NCBI GenBank assembly: GCA_004356775.1
Contig: SMXG01000025.1
Location: forward strand, 1 to 59,367
Direction of reading: 5' to 3'
Length of the DNA: 59,367 bases
DNA from: Betaproteobacteria bacterium
GTDB taxonomy: Bacteria; Pseudomonadota; Gammaproteobacteria; Burkholderiales; Nitrosomonadaceae
Shown: positions 1 to 9,336 of the stretch, piece by piece
How positions within the stretch are numbered: position 1 is the first letter of the stretch
Layout of the letters: each line of letters begins with the position of its first letter
Notes under the pieces: generated by a model
Told to the model about the DNA's origin: nothing
The model's database searches: none
The model's input: the letters and a program-made list of their open reading frames with translations, nothing else
Translations under genes and position numbers: made by a program

Positions 1-250
1 CGCCTTGTCTATTACTTCACGTACGGCTCGTAACTCTTCCTACCATTTTCGTGTTGGTATTGGTAATGCATTTTTTATCAAGAAGCATGGCAGCATTCCC
101 GCGTAGTGGACGTTGCACATTCAAAAAATAAATTTCTGGAACTTGCTTGTACTAATAGTTAGATAAAATCTAGGACTGCTTTATTGAATGTGTCTGATCT
201 ATCCACTGGTAACAAAATTTCATCATAATTACTTTCTCATGATATGGTAG

Positions 251-991
251 TTAGGTTTGTGGTGGCTGTAATGGCTTATCAGTGTCATTGGCCAAGTCAG
301 CCATAGGTGTTTTCTTTCTTAGAGTCCTAAACGCAAACCATTTACCGATCATTATTATTACAAGTGCACTACAAACTGGGGACAGCCAGTGTAAAAAAGC
401 TGCGTTGACATTAACCCATTCCTTGATAACTGTATCGGTTATCGCCATTGCACCAGCAATCCAGCCGAGCAGTCCGGCACCAATGGTAATAACAATAGGA
501 AAACGATCCATCAGTTTCATTACTAACTTGCTACTCCAGACAATAATGGGCACACTTATTACTAAACCGAAAACTACCAAACCGATGCTGTCTTTGGCTG
601 CGCCAGCGATGGCGATGACATTGTCAAAGCTCATTACAACATCAGCAATAATGATGGTTTTGATTGCACCCAGCAATGTAGTATTGGCGGCTATTTCATA
701 TTCACCGTCTTCAGGTTCAGGCTGAAGAAGTTTGATCCCAATCCATATCAGCAGCAGCGCACCGATGATTTTAAGGTATGGAATCATCAGCAGGGAGAGT
801 GCGAAAGAAATTAGGATTATACGTAGACCGATGGCACCAAATACCCCCCAGAAAATACCTTGGTTACGCTGTTTCTGCGGCAGTCGTCGACAAGCGAGAG
901 CGATCACAATCGCATTGTCTCCACCGAGCACAATATCGATCGCTATAATTTGCAATACCGAGACCCAGAATTGTGAACTAGCGAGGTCCAT
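251..991 (-). CDS. TerC family integral membrane protein (YjbE/Alx-like)
   Basis: A 246-residue, strongly hydrophobic protein with about seven membrane segments. It has the two family-defining acidic motifs: GGDNA at residues 23-27 and SFDN at 121-124, each starting a half of the internally duplicated TerC fold. TerC-family proteins sit in the inner membrane and are linked to metal ion (notably manganese) export or to tellurite resistance; the exact substrate cannot be read from the sequence. The start is supported by a GGAGA Shine-Dalgarno (999-1003 on the complementary strand) seven bases before the ATG. The C-terminal tail is polar and proline-rich. It stands alone, transcribed in the same direction as the patatin gene but about 100 bp away. 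Confidence 0.9.
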   Translation of the reverse strand: MDLASSQFWVSVLQIIAIDIVLGGDNAIVIALACRRLPQKQRNQGIFWGVFGAIGLRIILISFALSLLMIPYLKIIGALLLIWIGIKLLQPEPEDGEYEIAANTTLLGAIKTIIIADVVMSFDNVIAIAGAAKDSIGLVVFGLVISVPIIVWSSKLVMKLMDRFPIVITIGAGLLGWIAGAMAITDTVIKEWVNVNAAFLHWLSPVCSALVIIMIGKWFAFRTLRKKTPMADLANDTDKPLQPPQT

Positions 992-1089
992 TCATCGATC
1001 TCCAAAAATGTAAATTTTGTATGCGAGCGAAAGCATATTTGTCCTTATCGATGACTTAATCGTTACTTCCGCTATGTGCCAGTGTCCAT

Positions 1090-2247
1090 TCAATCCTCAA
1101 CGTTAGCTCCAATAAACTGTAGAATCTCACTTTTGTGCGACATCGTGTCTTGGTGCCCTAGTTTGATTAACGCTTGGCAGAATGGTTTTTCAAATAGCAA
1201 ATAACTTAATAGCGTGGAACCATCGCGTCCCATTGCACCAATAGCACGGTAAGCTAAACGCATAGTGAGTGGCAGAGTATGTGCATACTGTTCTGCAATC
1301 TTATTGATTTCCTCGCTCGGAGAAATTACCATTGACTTTATTGGGCGTAGCTGCATGCTGCTATTTTCTAGTGTTCCCCTAGGGATTAATTGGATAATTT
1401 CGTTGATACGTTGCAGGCGCTCTAAGTCGACATCTAGACTATCAAGAAAAATGCTGTTCATGACATGCCCGGCAATCTGAGCCATTGGTGGGTAACCAAC
1501 TATCTTAACGCGATCAGGTTGCGCATTTTTTGTATCGTGTACGCCTATCACAAGTATTCGTTCTGCACCCAGATGTAGCGCCGGGCTGATGGGGGCAAGC
1601 TGACGCATGGAGCCATCGCCAAAATATTCACGATTTATTTTCATTGCAGGAAAAAGAAAAGGAATGGCGGAAGATGCTGCTAGGTGTTCAACGCCAATAT
1701 TCGTTGAGATGCCGATTCGGCGTTTTCTGCCCCAAGGTGTTATGTTTTCCGCGCCTTGATAAAATGTGACTGACTGGCCAGAAGTATAGCCCCACGCAGT
1801 AATACCTAAAGCATGTAAAGCACCCGACTTAATACTCTTCTGAATACCGCGAAAAGGCAATCTATGCCCAAGTAATTTTGTTAGTGGTGAATCATCCAGT
1901 AGAGAAATTGCACTATGCCTATTCAATAACAACGAAGCTAGTACACGTACGCTATTATACAACATGCCAATGGGATCTGAGCGATAAACCTGATTGACAT
2001 GAAAATTCTCCCACACCTCCACCAATTGTCGCACTCCCTCGTGGAAATTTCTAGCTGAAACTGCGAGACTTGTCGCATTTATTGCGCCGGCAGAGGTACC
2101 ACAAATCACGGGAAATGGGTTGCGCACGCCTTTCGGCAACATTGCAGAAACCGCACGTAGCACGCCGACCTGATAGGCGGCGCGGGCACCCCCACCAGTA
2201 AGAATAAGACCGACTTTAGGCAACAATGGGAGATGTCTTAATCTCAT
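1090..2247 (-). CDS. Patatin-like phospholipase family protein (RssA-like)
   Basis: A 385-residue protein with all hallmarks of the patatin fold. The glycine-rich oxyanion loop GGGARA is at residues 18-23, the nucleophile elbow GTSAG at 50-54 (Ser52), and the catalytic-dyad aspartate in DGS at 211-213. The family hydrolyses acyl esters of phospholipids; no signal peptide is seen, so it is probably cytosolic or membrane-peripheral. The start codon overlaps the stop of the preceding small gene (ATGA), so the two are very likely translationally coupled. The substrate is not determined by the sequence. Confidence 0.9.
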   Translation of the reverse strand: MRLRHLPLLPKVGLILTGGGARAAYQVGVLRAVSAMLPKGVRNPFPVICGTSAGAINATSLAVSARNFHEGVRQLVEVWENFHVNQVYRSDPIGMLYNSVRVLASLLLNRHSAISLLDDSPLTKLLGHRLPFRGIQKSIKSGALHALGITAWGYTSGQSVTFYQGAENITPWGRKRRIGISTNIGVEHLAASSAIPFLFPAMKINREYFGDGSMRQLAPISPALHLGAERILVIGVHDTKNAQPDRVKIVGYPPMAQIAGHVMNSIFLDSLDVDLERLQRINEIIQLIPRGTLENSSMQLRPIKSMVISPSEEINKIAEQYAHTLPLTMRLAYRAIGAMGRDGSTLLSYLLFEKPFCQALIKLGHQDTMSHKSEILQFIGANVED

Positions 2248-2498
2248 TCGCCGGGGGTCAATTCTGCTTTTACCTTTTCTAGTGCATCGCGCAAGGTATC
2301 CTCAGAGAGGATATTCAGGCAGTTGGATAGCATCTCAGCTGCTTCGTAAGTTCCTTCCGGCAACTTGTTACAGTCCAGATTGGCGATGAACACTGCTGCT
2401 GCACCGGTCGTTTTGAGCAAGTTCTGACGTTCGTTCATAAGTATTTCAATTTCGGCGTGTAACATGGAGGTTTCTTGTTTTTTCAGTGTATGACGCAT
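2244..2498 (-). CDS. Conserved small protein of unknown function, coupled to the patatin gene
   Basis: I do not recognise a named domain. From the ATG at 2498 the product is 84 residues, mostly helical and mildly acidic, with an AEIEILMNER segment near the start and a leucine-rich C-terminal helix. It looks like a conserved hypothetical of betaproteobacteria, a resemblance from memory only. A longer reading from a GTG at 2564 (106 residues) is possible. I prefer 2498 because GGGAATGAG precedes it. The stop overlaps the patatin start by four bases (ATGA), which argues that it is a real, co-translated gene. Confidence 0.65.
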   Translation of the reverse strand: MRHTLKKQETSMLHAEIEILMNERQNLLKTTGAAAVFIANLDCNKLPEGTYEAAEMLSNCLNILSEDTLRDALEKVKAELTPGE

Positions 2499-2607
2499 TG
2501 TCTCATTCCCAGTATGCTGGTGTAGTAGATCAGAAATATGCAATATACCAGAATCAGTGTACACATAAAGTTCAAGCTAACGGTCATTTGTTCTCCAATT
2601 CATTATC

Positions 2608-2796
2608 CTGATATTATTAAACCATGGGCGCTTGCAAACCTTAGGTAGCCATGAAAGACAATTTTTTTACCGACCATTTCTAGAAATAGCACCTTATGCT
2701 AGTGACCCATTGTCACTCGATAGTTCGCTTACAATGTATTGGGATCTGTCTGGTGAAAATGAAGGCATGTTAGTAGTATTTCTCCATGGTGGGTAG
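2608..2796 (+). pseudogene. Remnant of a proline iminopeptidase (alpha/beta hydrolase) N-terminus
   Basis: An open stretch ends at a TAG at 2794. Its conceptual product contains APYAS, then LTMYWDLSG, then VVFLHGG, in the order and spacing of the N-terminus of proline iminopeptidase (Pip) proteins. The reading stops exactly where the family would continue from HGG into the PG oxyanion loop. No start codon with a ribosome site is evident, and the rest of the roughly 310-residue enzyme is missing. A stretch near 2908-2930 could encode DxDGTGKS, faintly like the family's DQRGxGRS, but frameshifts would be needed. This fills the gap between the small coupled gene and fumC. Confidence 0.6.
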
Positions 2797-2966
2797 ATGC
2801 TGGATCGTCATTTGCTCATCGTCGATAACTTGTACTACGCATAGCGCAGCGCACTGCATAATAGTCTACAATGCTGGTCATTTATCACGGGATTTGGGGA
2901 TTCTGGGATACGGATGGGACTGGTAAGAGCAACTGAGAAATTTATGTGTATTGGATTAATTCTTTC

Positions 2967-4355
2967 TTATTTATTTTTTACCATGTCTTCCGGCCTTATC
3001 CATGCATCGAATTGTTCTGCCGTGACATGACCTGATGCAATCGCTGCTTCTTTTAAAGTTGTGCTTTCTCGGTATGCTTTTTTGGCAATTTCCGCTGCTT
3101 TGTCGTAGCCGATGTAGGGATTGAGCGCTGTTACCAGCATTAGTGAATTGTTCATTAACTTGTTAATATGCTCAACATTAGCTGTAATCCCTGATGCACA
3201 ATTGTCATTAAAACTCATTGCGCCATCTGAGAGTAGGCGGACACTTTGTAGGAAATTGTGGATTATGAGTGGTCTCATCACGTTGAGCTCAAAATTTCCC
3301 ATCGCTCCGCCCATATTGATAGCTACATCGTTACCTATTACTTGGCAGCAGAGCATGATCATCGCCTCTGATTGAGTGGGATTGACCTTGCCCGGCATTA
3401 TGGAACTACCCGGCTCGTTCTCCGGAATTCTCAGTTCACCGATACCGCAGCGAGGTCCAGAAGCGAGCCAGCGAATGTCATTTGCAATTTTTATCAAAGA
3501 TACCGCAAGGGTTTTCAGTGCACCATGTGCATTGACTAGCGCATCATTTGTAGCCAATGCTTCAAATTTATTAGGTGAGGTGGTAAACGGCAGGCCAGTT
3601 AACTTTGCCAATTCTGCTGCCGTCCGTGCGGAAAATTCAATATGAGTATTTAGACCGGTACCTACAGCTGTGCCGCCTAGTGCCAGCTCACACATATGTG
3701 GGAGAGATGACTCTAGGTGATTCATCCCATGGTCAAGTTGCGAAACATAGCCAGAGAATTCCTGTCCCAGAGTAAGTGGCGTCGCATCTTGCAAATGGGT
3801 GCGCCCGATTTTGATAACGCTAGAGAATTCTTTTACCTTGATAGTAAGAGTTTGGCGTAACGCACGAATAGCAGGTTTCAGTTGATGATCAATAGTTTGC
3901 ATTGCTGCCACATGCATTGCTGTTGGAAATACGTCGTTAGACGATTGTCCCCTGTTTACGTCATCGTTGGGGTGGATCTTGCGCGCCATGCCGCGCTCAC
4001 CACCGAGTAGTTCGGAGGCACGGTTTGCTAGTACCTCATTCATATTCATGTTTGTTTGCGTGCCAGATCCGGTCTGCCATACTACCAATGGGAACTCGGT
4101 TTCATGGAGGCCCTCGATTACTTCATCAGCGGCTTGGATTATGGCAGTAGTACTAGCCGTATTGAGCAAGCCCAAATCGTGGTTTACTTTTGCAGTAACA
4201 CGTTTTACCAAGGCAAGCGCATGTAGTAGAGCGAATGGCATGCGCTCGTTCGAGATTTTGAAGTTTTGTAGAGAACGTTGTGTTTGTGCTCCCCACAGTG
4301 CTGTGGCAGGCACTTTCACCATGCCCATACTGTCTTGTTCTTCGCGGTAGCCCAT
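2967..4355 (-). CDS. fumC: Class II fumarate hydratase
   Basis: Interconverts fumarate and L-malate in the TCA cycle; it is the iron-independent, tetrameric class II enzyme. From the ATG at 4355 the protein is 462 residues, the standard family length. The signature [11 protein letters not shown] (about residues 316-326) holds the catalytic serine loop. Substrate-binding motifs [17 protein letters not shown] and [10 protein letters not shown] are present in the usual order. An upstream in-frame GTG at 4388 would add a hydrophobic 11-residue stub that looks artificial. The Shine-Dalgarno is weak. No frameshift or missing catalytic residue is seen. Confidence 0.96.
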   Translation of the reverse strand: MGYREEQDSMGMVKVPATALWGAQTQRSLQNFKISNERMPFALLHALALVKRVTAKVNHDLGLLNTASTTAIIQAADEVIEGLHETEFPLVVWQTGSGTQTNMNMNEVLANRASELLGGERGMARKIHPNDDVNRGQSSNDVFPTAMHVAAMQTIDHQLKPAIRALRQTLTIKVKEFSSVIKIGRTHLQDATPLTLGQEFSGYVSQLDHGMNHLESSLPHMCELALGGTAVGTGLNTHIEFSARTAAELAKLTGLPFTTSPNKFEALATNDALVNAHGALKTLAVSLIKIANDIRWLASGPRCGIGELRIPENEPGSSIMPGKVNPTQSEAMIMLCCQVIGNDVAINMGGAMGNFELNVMRPLIIHNFLQSVRLLSDGAMSFNDNCASGITANVEHINKLMNNSLMLVTALNPYIGYDKAAEIAKKAYRESTTLKEAAIASGHVTAEQFDAWIRPEDMVKNK

Positions 4356-4492
4356 GAAAATTTCAAGAAAAAAAATGAGGCTGATCACGGATTGGTGCCA
4401 CTTGGCACCTACCGATAAAGTCCATCTGAGCTACAGATTAGTCTCAGTACTTGTTGAAGGTAAGCAGTTCCAAGCCGAATCCACTGCGTAGA

Positions 4493-4522
4493 GAATAGGG
4501 AATCTTGGAATAGGGAATCTTG
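4493..4522. repeat. Two exact tandem copies of a 15-bp unit
   Basis: GAATAGGGAATCTTG occurs at 4493-4507 and again, identically, at 4508-4522, in the gap between fumC and the next minus-strand gene. The unit itself has a near-heptameric inner rhythm (GAATAGG / GAATCTT). A weak TTG-started reading frame (4431-4676, minus) runs across it and would encode PRFPIPRFPIL; I do not accept that frame as a gene. Confidence 0.85.
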
Positions 4523-4672
4523 GTTCATAGTTTGCCAAGAAACCATTCTGATATCTTCCAGTTTTTGCCATTGTAGCTTTTGTCAGCAGATCTGGTTCTG
4601 GGTTTACATTCAAGATTCTTTCAAAAGTACGTTGTACTTCAAGCAAATTGTGCCGGACCAATAATAATTTAA

Positions 4673-5005
4673 TCAATCTTCAAGATGGGGCGATTCTTCA
4701 CCAGGCTCTCCTGTCTCATGATCGATCCAGCCAGATACGCCGATCTCTTCTTCTGCTTGCTCTAGGGTTTCACCAGGTTCGAAATCTGATTCAGCGTTGT
4801 ATTCCATGTCTTGAATGGTCTCAAGTAGAGTGGTAAAGGGACCAAATACCTTGTTGCTTGCATTTACATCATGCCAGTAGAAACCATCAGGGCGCTCTAA
4901 AATCCGTGTATTGTCGTAATCGCGTGATGCTATTGGAATTGTGGTAGTCAAAATTACCTCGTTACCGTTTCTTAAAGTGTGCTTTAAATGTGAATTTAAT
5001 CCCAT
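4673..5005 (-). CDS. Conserved hypothetical protein, acidic C-terminus
   Basis: I do not recognise a named family. The 110-residue product starts with a beta-rich, soluble segment containing GFYWHDVN and GPFTTLLETIQDM, and ends in a strongly acidic tail rich in Glu. It has no signal peptide and no membrane segment. The composition (a compact N-terminal half, then a low-complexity acidic half) suggests a small cytosolic, possibly protein-binding, factor, but this is only inference. Similar proteins seem to occur in other Nitrosomonadales, judged from memory. Confidence 0.65.
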   Translation of the reverse strand: MGLNSHLKHTLRNGNEVILTTTIPIASRDYDNTRILERPDGFYWHDVNASNKVFGPFTTLLETIQDMEYNAESDFEPGETLEQAEEEIGVSGWIDHETGEPGEESPHLED

Positions 5006-5325
5006 ATTACTCTGCTTACCAAGTTTTACTAGCGTAAATTACAGAAGGCGAATGATTTATCCACACTATATTGTCAACCAGGCCAAACATCAGAAATTTG
5101 ATTTATATCGAGCCCTCTGATCTGCGCTCTGCCAGAACGTAATTACTCTGATGTCTACTCAAATTGTAAGTCGTTTATTTTAGGCAATCAAGCGCAAAAA
5201 GGTATATCTGTTTTTCTACCGTCCATAAAATGTGAATACGGAAACTATTAGAATCAGGATCAACATCGATATGATTAAAGAATTCAGGTATGGTTCTAGC
5301 AGATTTACAGTAGCGTCTAGACCAC
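5006..5325. other. Intergenic gap downstream of phoU
   Basis: About 320 bases with no supported gene. A minus-strand frame (5175-5375) starts inside phoU, has no ribosome site and shows no recognisable motif, so I leave it out. No clear hairpin followed by a U-tract was seen. Confidence 0.5.
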
Positions 5326-6033
5326 TTATTCCTGAGCCTCACGTTCGATTTCCTCGATACCCACATGACGTACATCTTTGCCCTTGACCAAGTAGATCAC
5401 ATATTCAGACATGTTCTTTGCGTGATCACCGATGCGCTCAATGGCTTTTGCTGCAAACAGAATTTCTATCGAAGAAGAAATATTGCGTGGATCTTCCATC
5501 ATGAAAGTGATAAGCTGGCGAATTATGGAACGGAACTCTTCGTCTACTAGTTCGTCTTGACGGGCAACCCAAACTGCTTCTGCTAAATCAAGACGGGCGA
5601 AAGCATCCAGAGATCTTCGCAGCATTTCCATTGCGATATTCGCGACATGTCTAATCTCGACAAAACGTGGCTTATGTATTCGGCCATCGGCATATATTAG
5701 CTTCGCCATACGTGCAATCTTTGCCGCCTCATCTCCCATACGCTCAAGATCGGTAATAATCTTAATTACCATTATGATCATGCGTAAATCACTAGCAGTG
5801 GGTTGCCGGCGTGCAATGATCTGGCTGCAAATTTCATCAATCGATACTTCCATATCATTAACACGGTGATCATCAGCCACAACCTGCTCAATCAAAGCTT
5901 TATCAGCAGTGGTAAGTGCCTTAACTGCATGCTCGATCTGCTCTTCAACCAATCCGCCCATTTGCAGTACACTCATCCGCAACGACTCAAGATCGGCATC
6001 AAATTGTTTGGATATGTGTTTTCTATTGACCAT
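5326..6033 (-). CDS. phoU: Phosphate signalling complex protein PhoU
   Basis: A 235-residue, all-helical protein made of two tandem PhoU repeats. The conserved metal-binding stretches are visible: MGGLVEEQIEHA in the first repeat and ERIGDHAKNMSEY in the second, with DLERMGDEA between them. PhoU links the PstSCAB phosphate transporter to the PhoR/PhoB two-component system and damps the Pho response when phosphate is plentiful. Here phoU is not next to pst genes; its neighbours are rpiA and a hypothetical. The start at 6033 is supported by AAGG seven bases upstream. Confidence 0.94.
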   Translation of the reverse strand: MVNRKHISKQFDADLESLRMSVLQMGGLVEEQIEHAVKALTTADKALIEQVVADDHRVNDMEVSIDEICSQIIARRQPTASDLRMIIMVIKIITDLERMGDEAAKIARMAKLIYADGRIHKPRFVEIRHVANIAMEMLRRSLDAFARLDLAEAVWVARQDELVDEEFRSIIRQLITFMMEDPRNISSSIEILFAAKAIERIGDHAKNMSEYVIYLVKGKDVRHVGIEEIEREAQE

Positions 6034-6109
6034 TTCAAACCTTTAAATTTCTCTGAAAAAATTATATTTATAATATCTGTAGATTATGACAATTTTGTTA
6101 TTGCTCGAG

Positions 6110-6790
6110 TTAGATATCCATCGTATGAATACCTTTGTCGGTGCCCAGTAGCAACACGTTGGCACCACGCCTTGCGAACAGACCATTTGTTACAATCCCA
6201 GTTATTTGGTTGAGGTTTGTCTCTAGCTCGACCGGATTCAGAATTTGCAGACCATGTATATCTAGAATCACGTTTCCATTATCAGTAATAAATCCTTGAC
6301 GCAGAACAGGATGTCCACCTAGCTGTACTATTGCACGTGCAACATAACTGCTCGCCATCGGGATAACTTCCACTGGTATCGGGAATGTGCCAAGTACCTT
6401 AACTAGTTTACTCTGGTCAGTAACACAAACGAATTTTTTTGCTGTTGCAGCAACGATTTTCTCTCGTGTTAAAGCCCCTCCTCCGCCCTTTATCATGTGC
6501 AAGTGCTCGGTAATTTCATCCGCCCCGTCAATATACACAGGTAGCTCATCGATGCTATTCAGATCCAGTACTTCAATGTGGTGGCCTCTGAGTCGCTGTG
6601 CTGTGTTCTCAGAACTTGCTACCGCACCTTTAATTTTATGCTTAATCTTGGCCAGTTCGTCTATAAAATAATTTGCAGTGGAGCCAGTTCCTACGCCTAC
6701 AATACTACCAATGGGAACATGTTGGATGGCGGCCTGCGCAACCGCCCGTTTTTGTTCATCCTGTGTCTGAGTCATAGTGTTTTCGTTCAT
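6110..6790 (-). CDS. rpiA: Ribose-5-phosphate isomerase A
   Basis: Interconverts ribose 5-phosphate and ribulose 5-phosphate in the non-oxidative pentose phosphate pathway. The 226-residue product has the phosphate-binding GTGSTA (34-39), the catalytic DGADE (88-92) and [11 protein letters not shown] (101-111), all characteristic of RpiA rather than RpiB. An internal ATG at 6775 would give a product five residues shorter; neither start has a clear ribosome site. It is divergent from ilvA across a 126-bp gap that probably holds both promoters. Confidence 0.95.
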   Translation of the reverse strand: MNENTMTQTQDEQKRAVAQAAIQHVPIGSIVGVGTGSTANYFIDELAKIKHKIKGAVASSENTAQRLRGHHIEVLDLNSIDELPVYIDGADEITEHLHMIKGGGGALTREKIVAATAKKFVCVTDQSKLVKVLGTFPIPVEVIPMASSYVARAIVQLGGHPVLRQGFITDNGNVILDIHGLQILNPVELETNLNQITGIVTNGLFARRGANVLLLGTDKGIHTMDI

Positions 6791-6916
6791 AAATAATATG
6801 TATTAGTCATTAGAATAGCTTTATCTGCAGACTTTAACAATTAACCCGTATACTAAGTACGCTTCCTAGCATGATAAAATTCTTCACAGTTTATGATTCT
6901 TTAAATTTACGCATAA

Positions 6917-8428
6917 ATGAAAAACGATTATCTAGAAAGAATTCTGACTGCCCAAGTTTATGATGTAGCGATAGAAAGTCCATTAGAATTTGCACCCAGC
7001 TTGTCTGAGCGCATGAACAATCGGCTGCTACTGAAGCGTGAGGACATGCAGCAGGTGTTTTCATTTAAGCTGCGTGGAGCCTATAACAAAATGATCAAGC
7101 TTTCTCCCGAGATACTTAAACGTGGTGTGGTGACGGCTTCTGCGGGCAATCATGCGCAGGGAGTTGCATTAGTGGCACAGCGGCTAAATTGTCGAGCGAC
7201 AATCGTAATGCCTATCACCACGCCACAAATTAAGATGCAAGCAGTCGAAGCTTATGGTGCAACCGTGCTTCTTCATGGGGACTCCTATGATGAGGCCTAT
7301 GCTCATGCAATGAAACTTTCAACGCAGAAGCGAACAACCTTCGTTCATCCATATGATGATCCAGACGTTATTGCCGGGCAGGGCACTATAGGTATGGAAA
7401 TCTTACGTCAGCACACTGGGCCTATCCATGCTGTATTTGTGCCAGTAGGTGGCGGTGGACTTATTTCCGGTATCGCTTCTTATATAAAAAGATTGTATTC
7501 GGAAATAAAGATCATTGGGGTAGAGCCTGTTGATTCGGATGCCATGTATCGGTCACTACAACAAGGGCGTCGCGTCAAACTTGCTCAAGTTGGGCTATTC
7601 GCTGATGGTGTAGCGATTAAGCAAGTGGGTAAAGAAACCTTTCGCTTGTGTCGAGAATTAGTAGATGAAATCGTACTGGTTGACACCGATGCCATCTGTG
7701 CTGCAATTAAGGATGTATTTGAAGACACCCGTGTCATCTTGGAGCCCGCAGGGGCACTTTCCATTGCTGGTGCTAAGGTATACGCCAATCGAGAGAAAGT
7801 TCGCAATAAAACTTTTGTGGCGGTTTCTTCTGGTGCCAACATGAATTTCGATCGCCTGCGACATGTTTCTGAACGAGCAGAATTAGGTGAGCAGCGTGAA
7901 GCGGTGATGTCTGTGACTATCCCCGAGAAACCCGGTAGCTTCAGGAAGTTTTGTGCCATGCTAGGAACGAAAAGCATTACCGAATTTAACTACCGCTACG
8001 CTGATCCGAAAGAAGCGCATGTATTTGTCGGTGTATCAGTACGCAACCGTAATGAGGCAGAAAAGTTAATCAAGAGTCTAGAAAAAAGTGGCTTACGTAC
8101 TGAGGATTTTAGCGATAATGAAATGGCAAAGCTACATGTACGCCATCTGGTTGGGGGACGTGCCGGCGGAGTAAAAAATGAAATTCTTTATCGCTTTGAG
8201 TTTCCTGATCGTCCCGGTGCTCTGATGAAATTTCTAAATAGTATGAGCCATCACTGGAACATCAGCTTATTTCACTACCGCAATCATGGTACTGATTACG
8301 GTCGTGTACTAGTCGGTATGGATGTGCCGCGTGGAGAGCAGGCTGATTTCAAAGCGTTCCTCGATCAGCTTGGCTACCGTTATTGGGATGAGAGTAAGAA
8401 TCCAGCGTATAAGTTGTTCCTCGGGTAG
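6917..8428 (+). CDS. ilvA: Threonine ammonia-lyase, biosynthetic (threonine deaminase)
   Basis: PLP enzyme that converts threonine to 2-oxobutyrate, the first step of isoleucine synthesis. The 503-residue length fits the long, feedback-regulated form. The PLP lysine lies in SFKLRGA (Lys51). The SAGNHAQG loop is at about 75-82 and the phosphate-binding VGGGGL loop at about 177-182. The C-terminal third holds two ACT-like regulatory domains, each opening with a PxxPGS/PGA-type motif (PEKPGSFRKF and PDRPGALMKF), which in this family bind isoleucine and valine. With ilvD in the same window, two steps of branched-chain amino acid synthesis are present but not contiguous. Confidence 0.96.
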   Translation: MKNDYLERILTAQVYDVAIESPLEFAPSLSERMNNRLLLKREDMQQVFSFKLRGAYNKMIKLSPEILKRGVVTASAGNHAQGVALVAQRLNCRATIVMPITTPQIKMQAVEAYGATVLLHGDSYDEAYAHAMKLSTQKRTTFVHPYDDPDVIAGQGTIGMEILRQHTGPIHAVFVPVGGGGLISGIASYIKRLYSEIKIIGVEPVDSDAMYRSLQQGRRVKLAQVGLFADGVAIKQVGKETFRLCRELVDEIVLVDTDAICAAIKDVFEDTRVILEPAGALSIAGAKVYANREKVRNKTFVAVSSGANMNFDRLRHVSERAELGEQREAVMSVTIPEKPGSFRKFCAMLGTKSITEFNYRYADPKEAHVFVGVSVRNRNEAEKLIKSLEKSGLRTEDFSDNEMAKLHVRHLVGGRAGGVKNEILYRFEFPDRPGALMKFLNSMSHHWNISLFHYRNHGTDYGRVLVGMDVPRGEQADFKAFLDQLGYRYWDESKNPAYKLFLG

Positions 8429-8472
8429 AGACCAAATTGAATTCTCATATGCGCTTATCGAATCTTAAAATT

Positions 8473-9051
8473 TTAGGTATTTTTAACTCTGACACTGCAC
8501 CCATTTTTATCATAATTAGCATCATTGATTTGTGTTGCTGTGGGTGTTTTTGTGGGTACAATTTTTTCAGAAAGTAACGTTCCAATCGAGAGTCCAAGCG
8601 TTAGGTCGCTTATATGGCCGAACTTATGTAAACGTAATTGACCAGCTTTATCGATCAGAATGAGGGTTGGGGTTCCCTGCATTTGATATGCGCGCATAGT
8701 TAACGGTAGTTTTTGTTGCTGATCATCGTATTTATCGATACCGATCGGAAAGTGAAGTCGATATTCGCGAACAAATACTTCAAGTGCGTCACGACCCATC
8801 ACAGAATGATGTTCAAAGACGGTATGTAGACCGATCACTGCAACTTCTTTTGGGTCAAATTCATCGTATATCCTTTGTGTCTGCGGAATACCGACTTGTA
8901 CGCAACCCGGACAGAGCATTTGGAAAGAATGGAGCACGATTACTTTGCCGCGTAATGAAGCAAGTGTGATTGATTGCGGCGTGTTGAGCCAACCTGAAGT
9001 TTGTAACTCCGGAGCTAAGTCTTCATAACCAGAAGTTTTTGCTTCTAACAT
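8473..9051 (-). CDS. Redoxin-domain (TlpA/AhpC-TSA-like) protein
   Basis: A thioredoxin-fold protein of 192 residues with a CPGC active-site motif at about residues 47-50, the usual place after the first beta strand, and the cis-proline loop GTPTLILID later. No signal peptide is visible from this start, so a cytosolic peroxiredoxin/TlpA-like role is more likely than periplasmic disulfide exchange. The ATG at 9051 has GGGA upstream; a longer TTG-started form from 9111 adds 20 residues with no recognisable signal. The tail beyond about residue 165 is polar and probably disordered. The partner protein is unknown. Confidence 0.82.
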   Translation of the reverse strand: MLEAKTSGYEDLAPELQTSGWLNTPQSITLASLRGKVIVLHSFQMLCPGCVQVGIPQTQRIYDEFDPKEVAVIGLHTVFEHHSVMGRDALEVFVREYRLHFPIGIDKYDDQQQKLPLTMRAYQMQGTPTLILIDKAGQLRLHKFGHISDLTLGLSIGTLLSEKIVPTKTPTATQINDANYDKNGCSVRVKNT

Positions 9052-9336
9052 TCTTGGTCCCAATGATGAGCTTCTGGCAGTAATGGTAGTCAGACCTGCT
9101 TTCTTCGTCAAGGAAGGATTTTCCCAAGTAAGAAAAGAAAGAAACCATTCCTAATTTCAGTACAAAGTCGGTCCGATCTTATGGTATCAGAGAGGGGCGA
9201 ATCAGTTAATGATGTCTTAGAATGGGTTTAAGAACAATAAGTATGCAATCTATGCAGGCGTTCTAAGTCTATAATCTAACACCCTGCTAGAGTACAATTT
9301 TATTTCGCAATAGAAACGATTACGGTATACACAATC

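Noticed and set aside
1-250. Two short open stretches at the left edge of the window (2-106 and 3-140, plus strand)
   Set aside because: They overlap in different frames, are cut by the window edge, and neither has a recognisable motif; they could be the end of a gene or nothing.
4431-4676. Minus-strand 81-codon frame starting at a TTG that overlaps the stop of the upstream gene
   Set aside because: No ribosome site, no recognisable motif, and the frame simply runs through a tandem 15-bp repeat.
5175-5375. 66-codon minus-strand frame overlapping the 3' end of phoU
   Set aside because: It starts inside phoU in another frame, has no ribosome site and its sequence resembles nothing I know.
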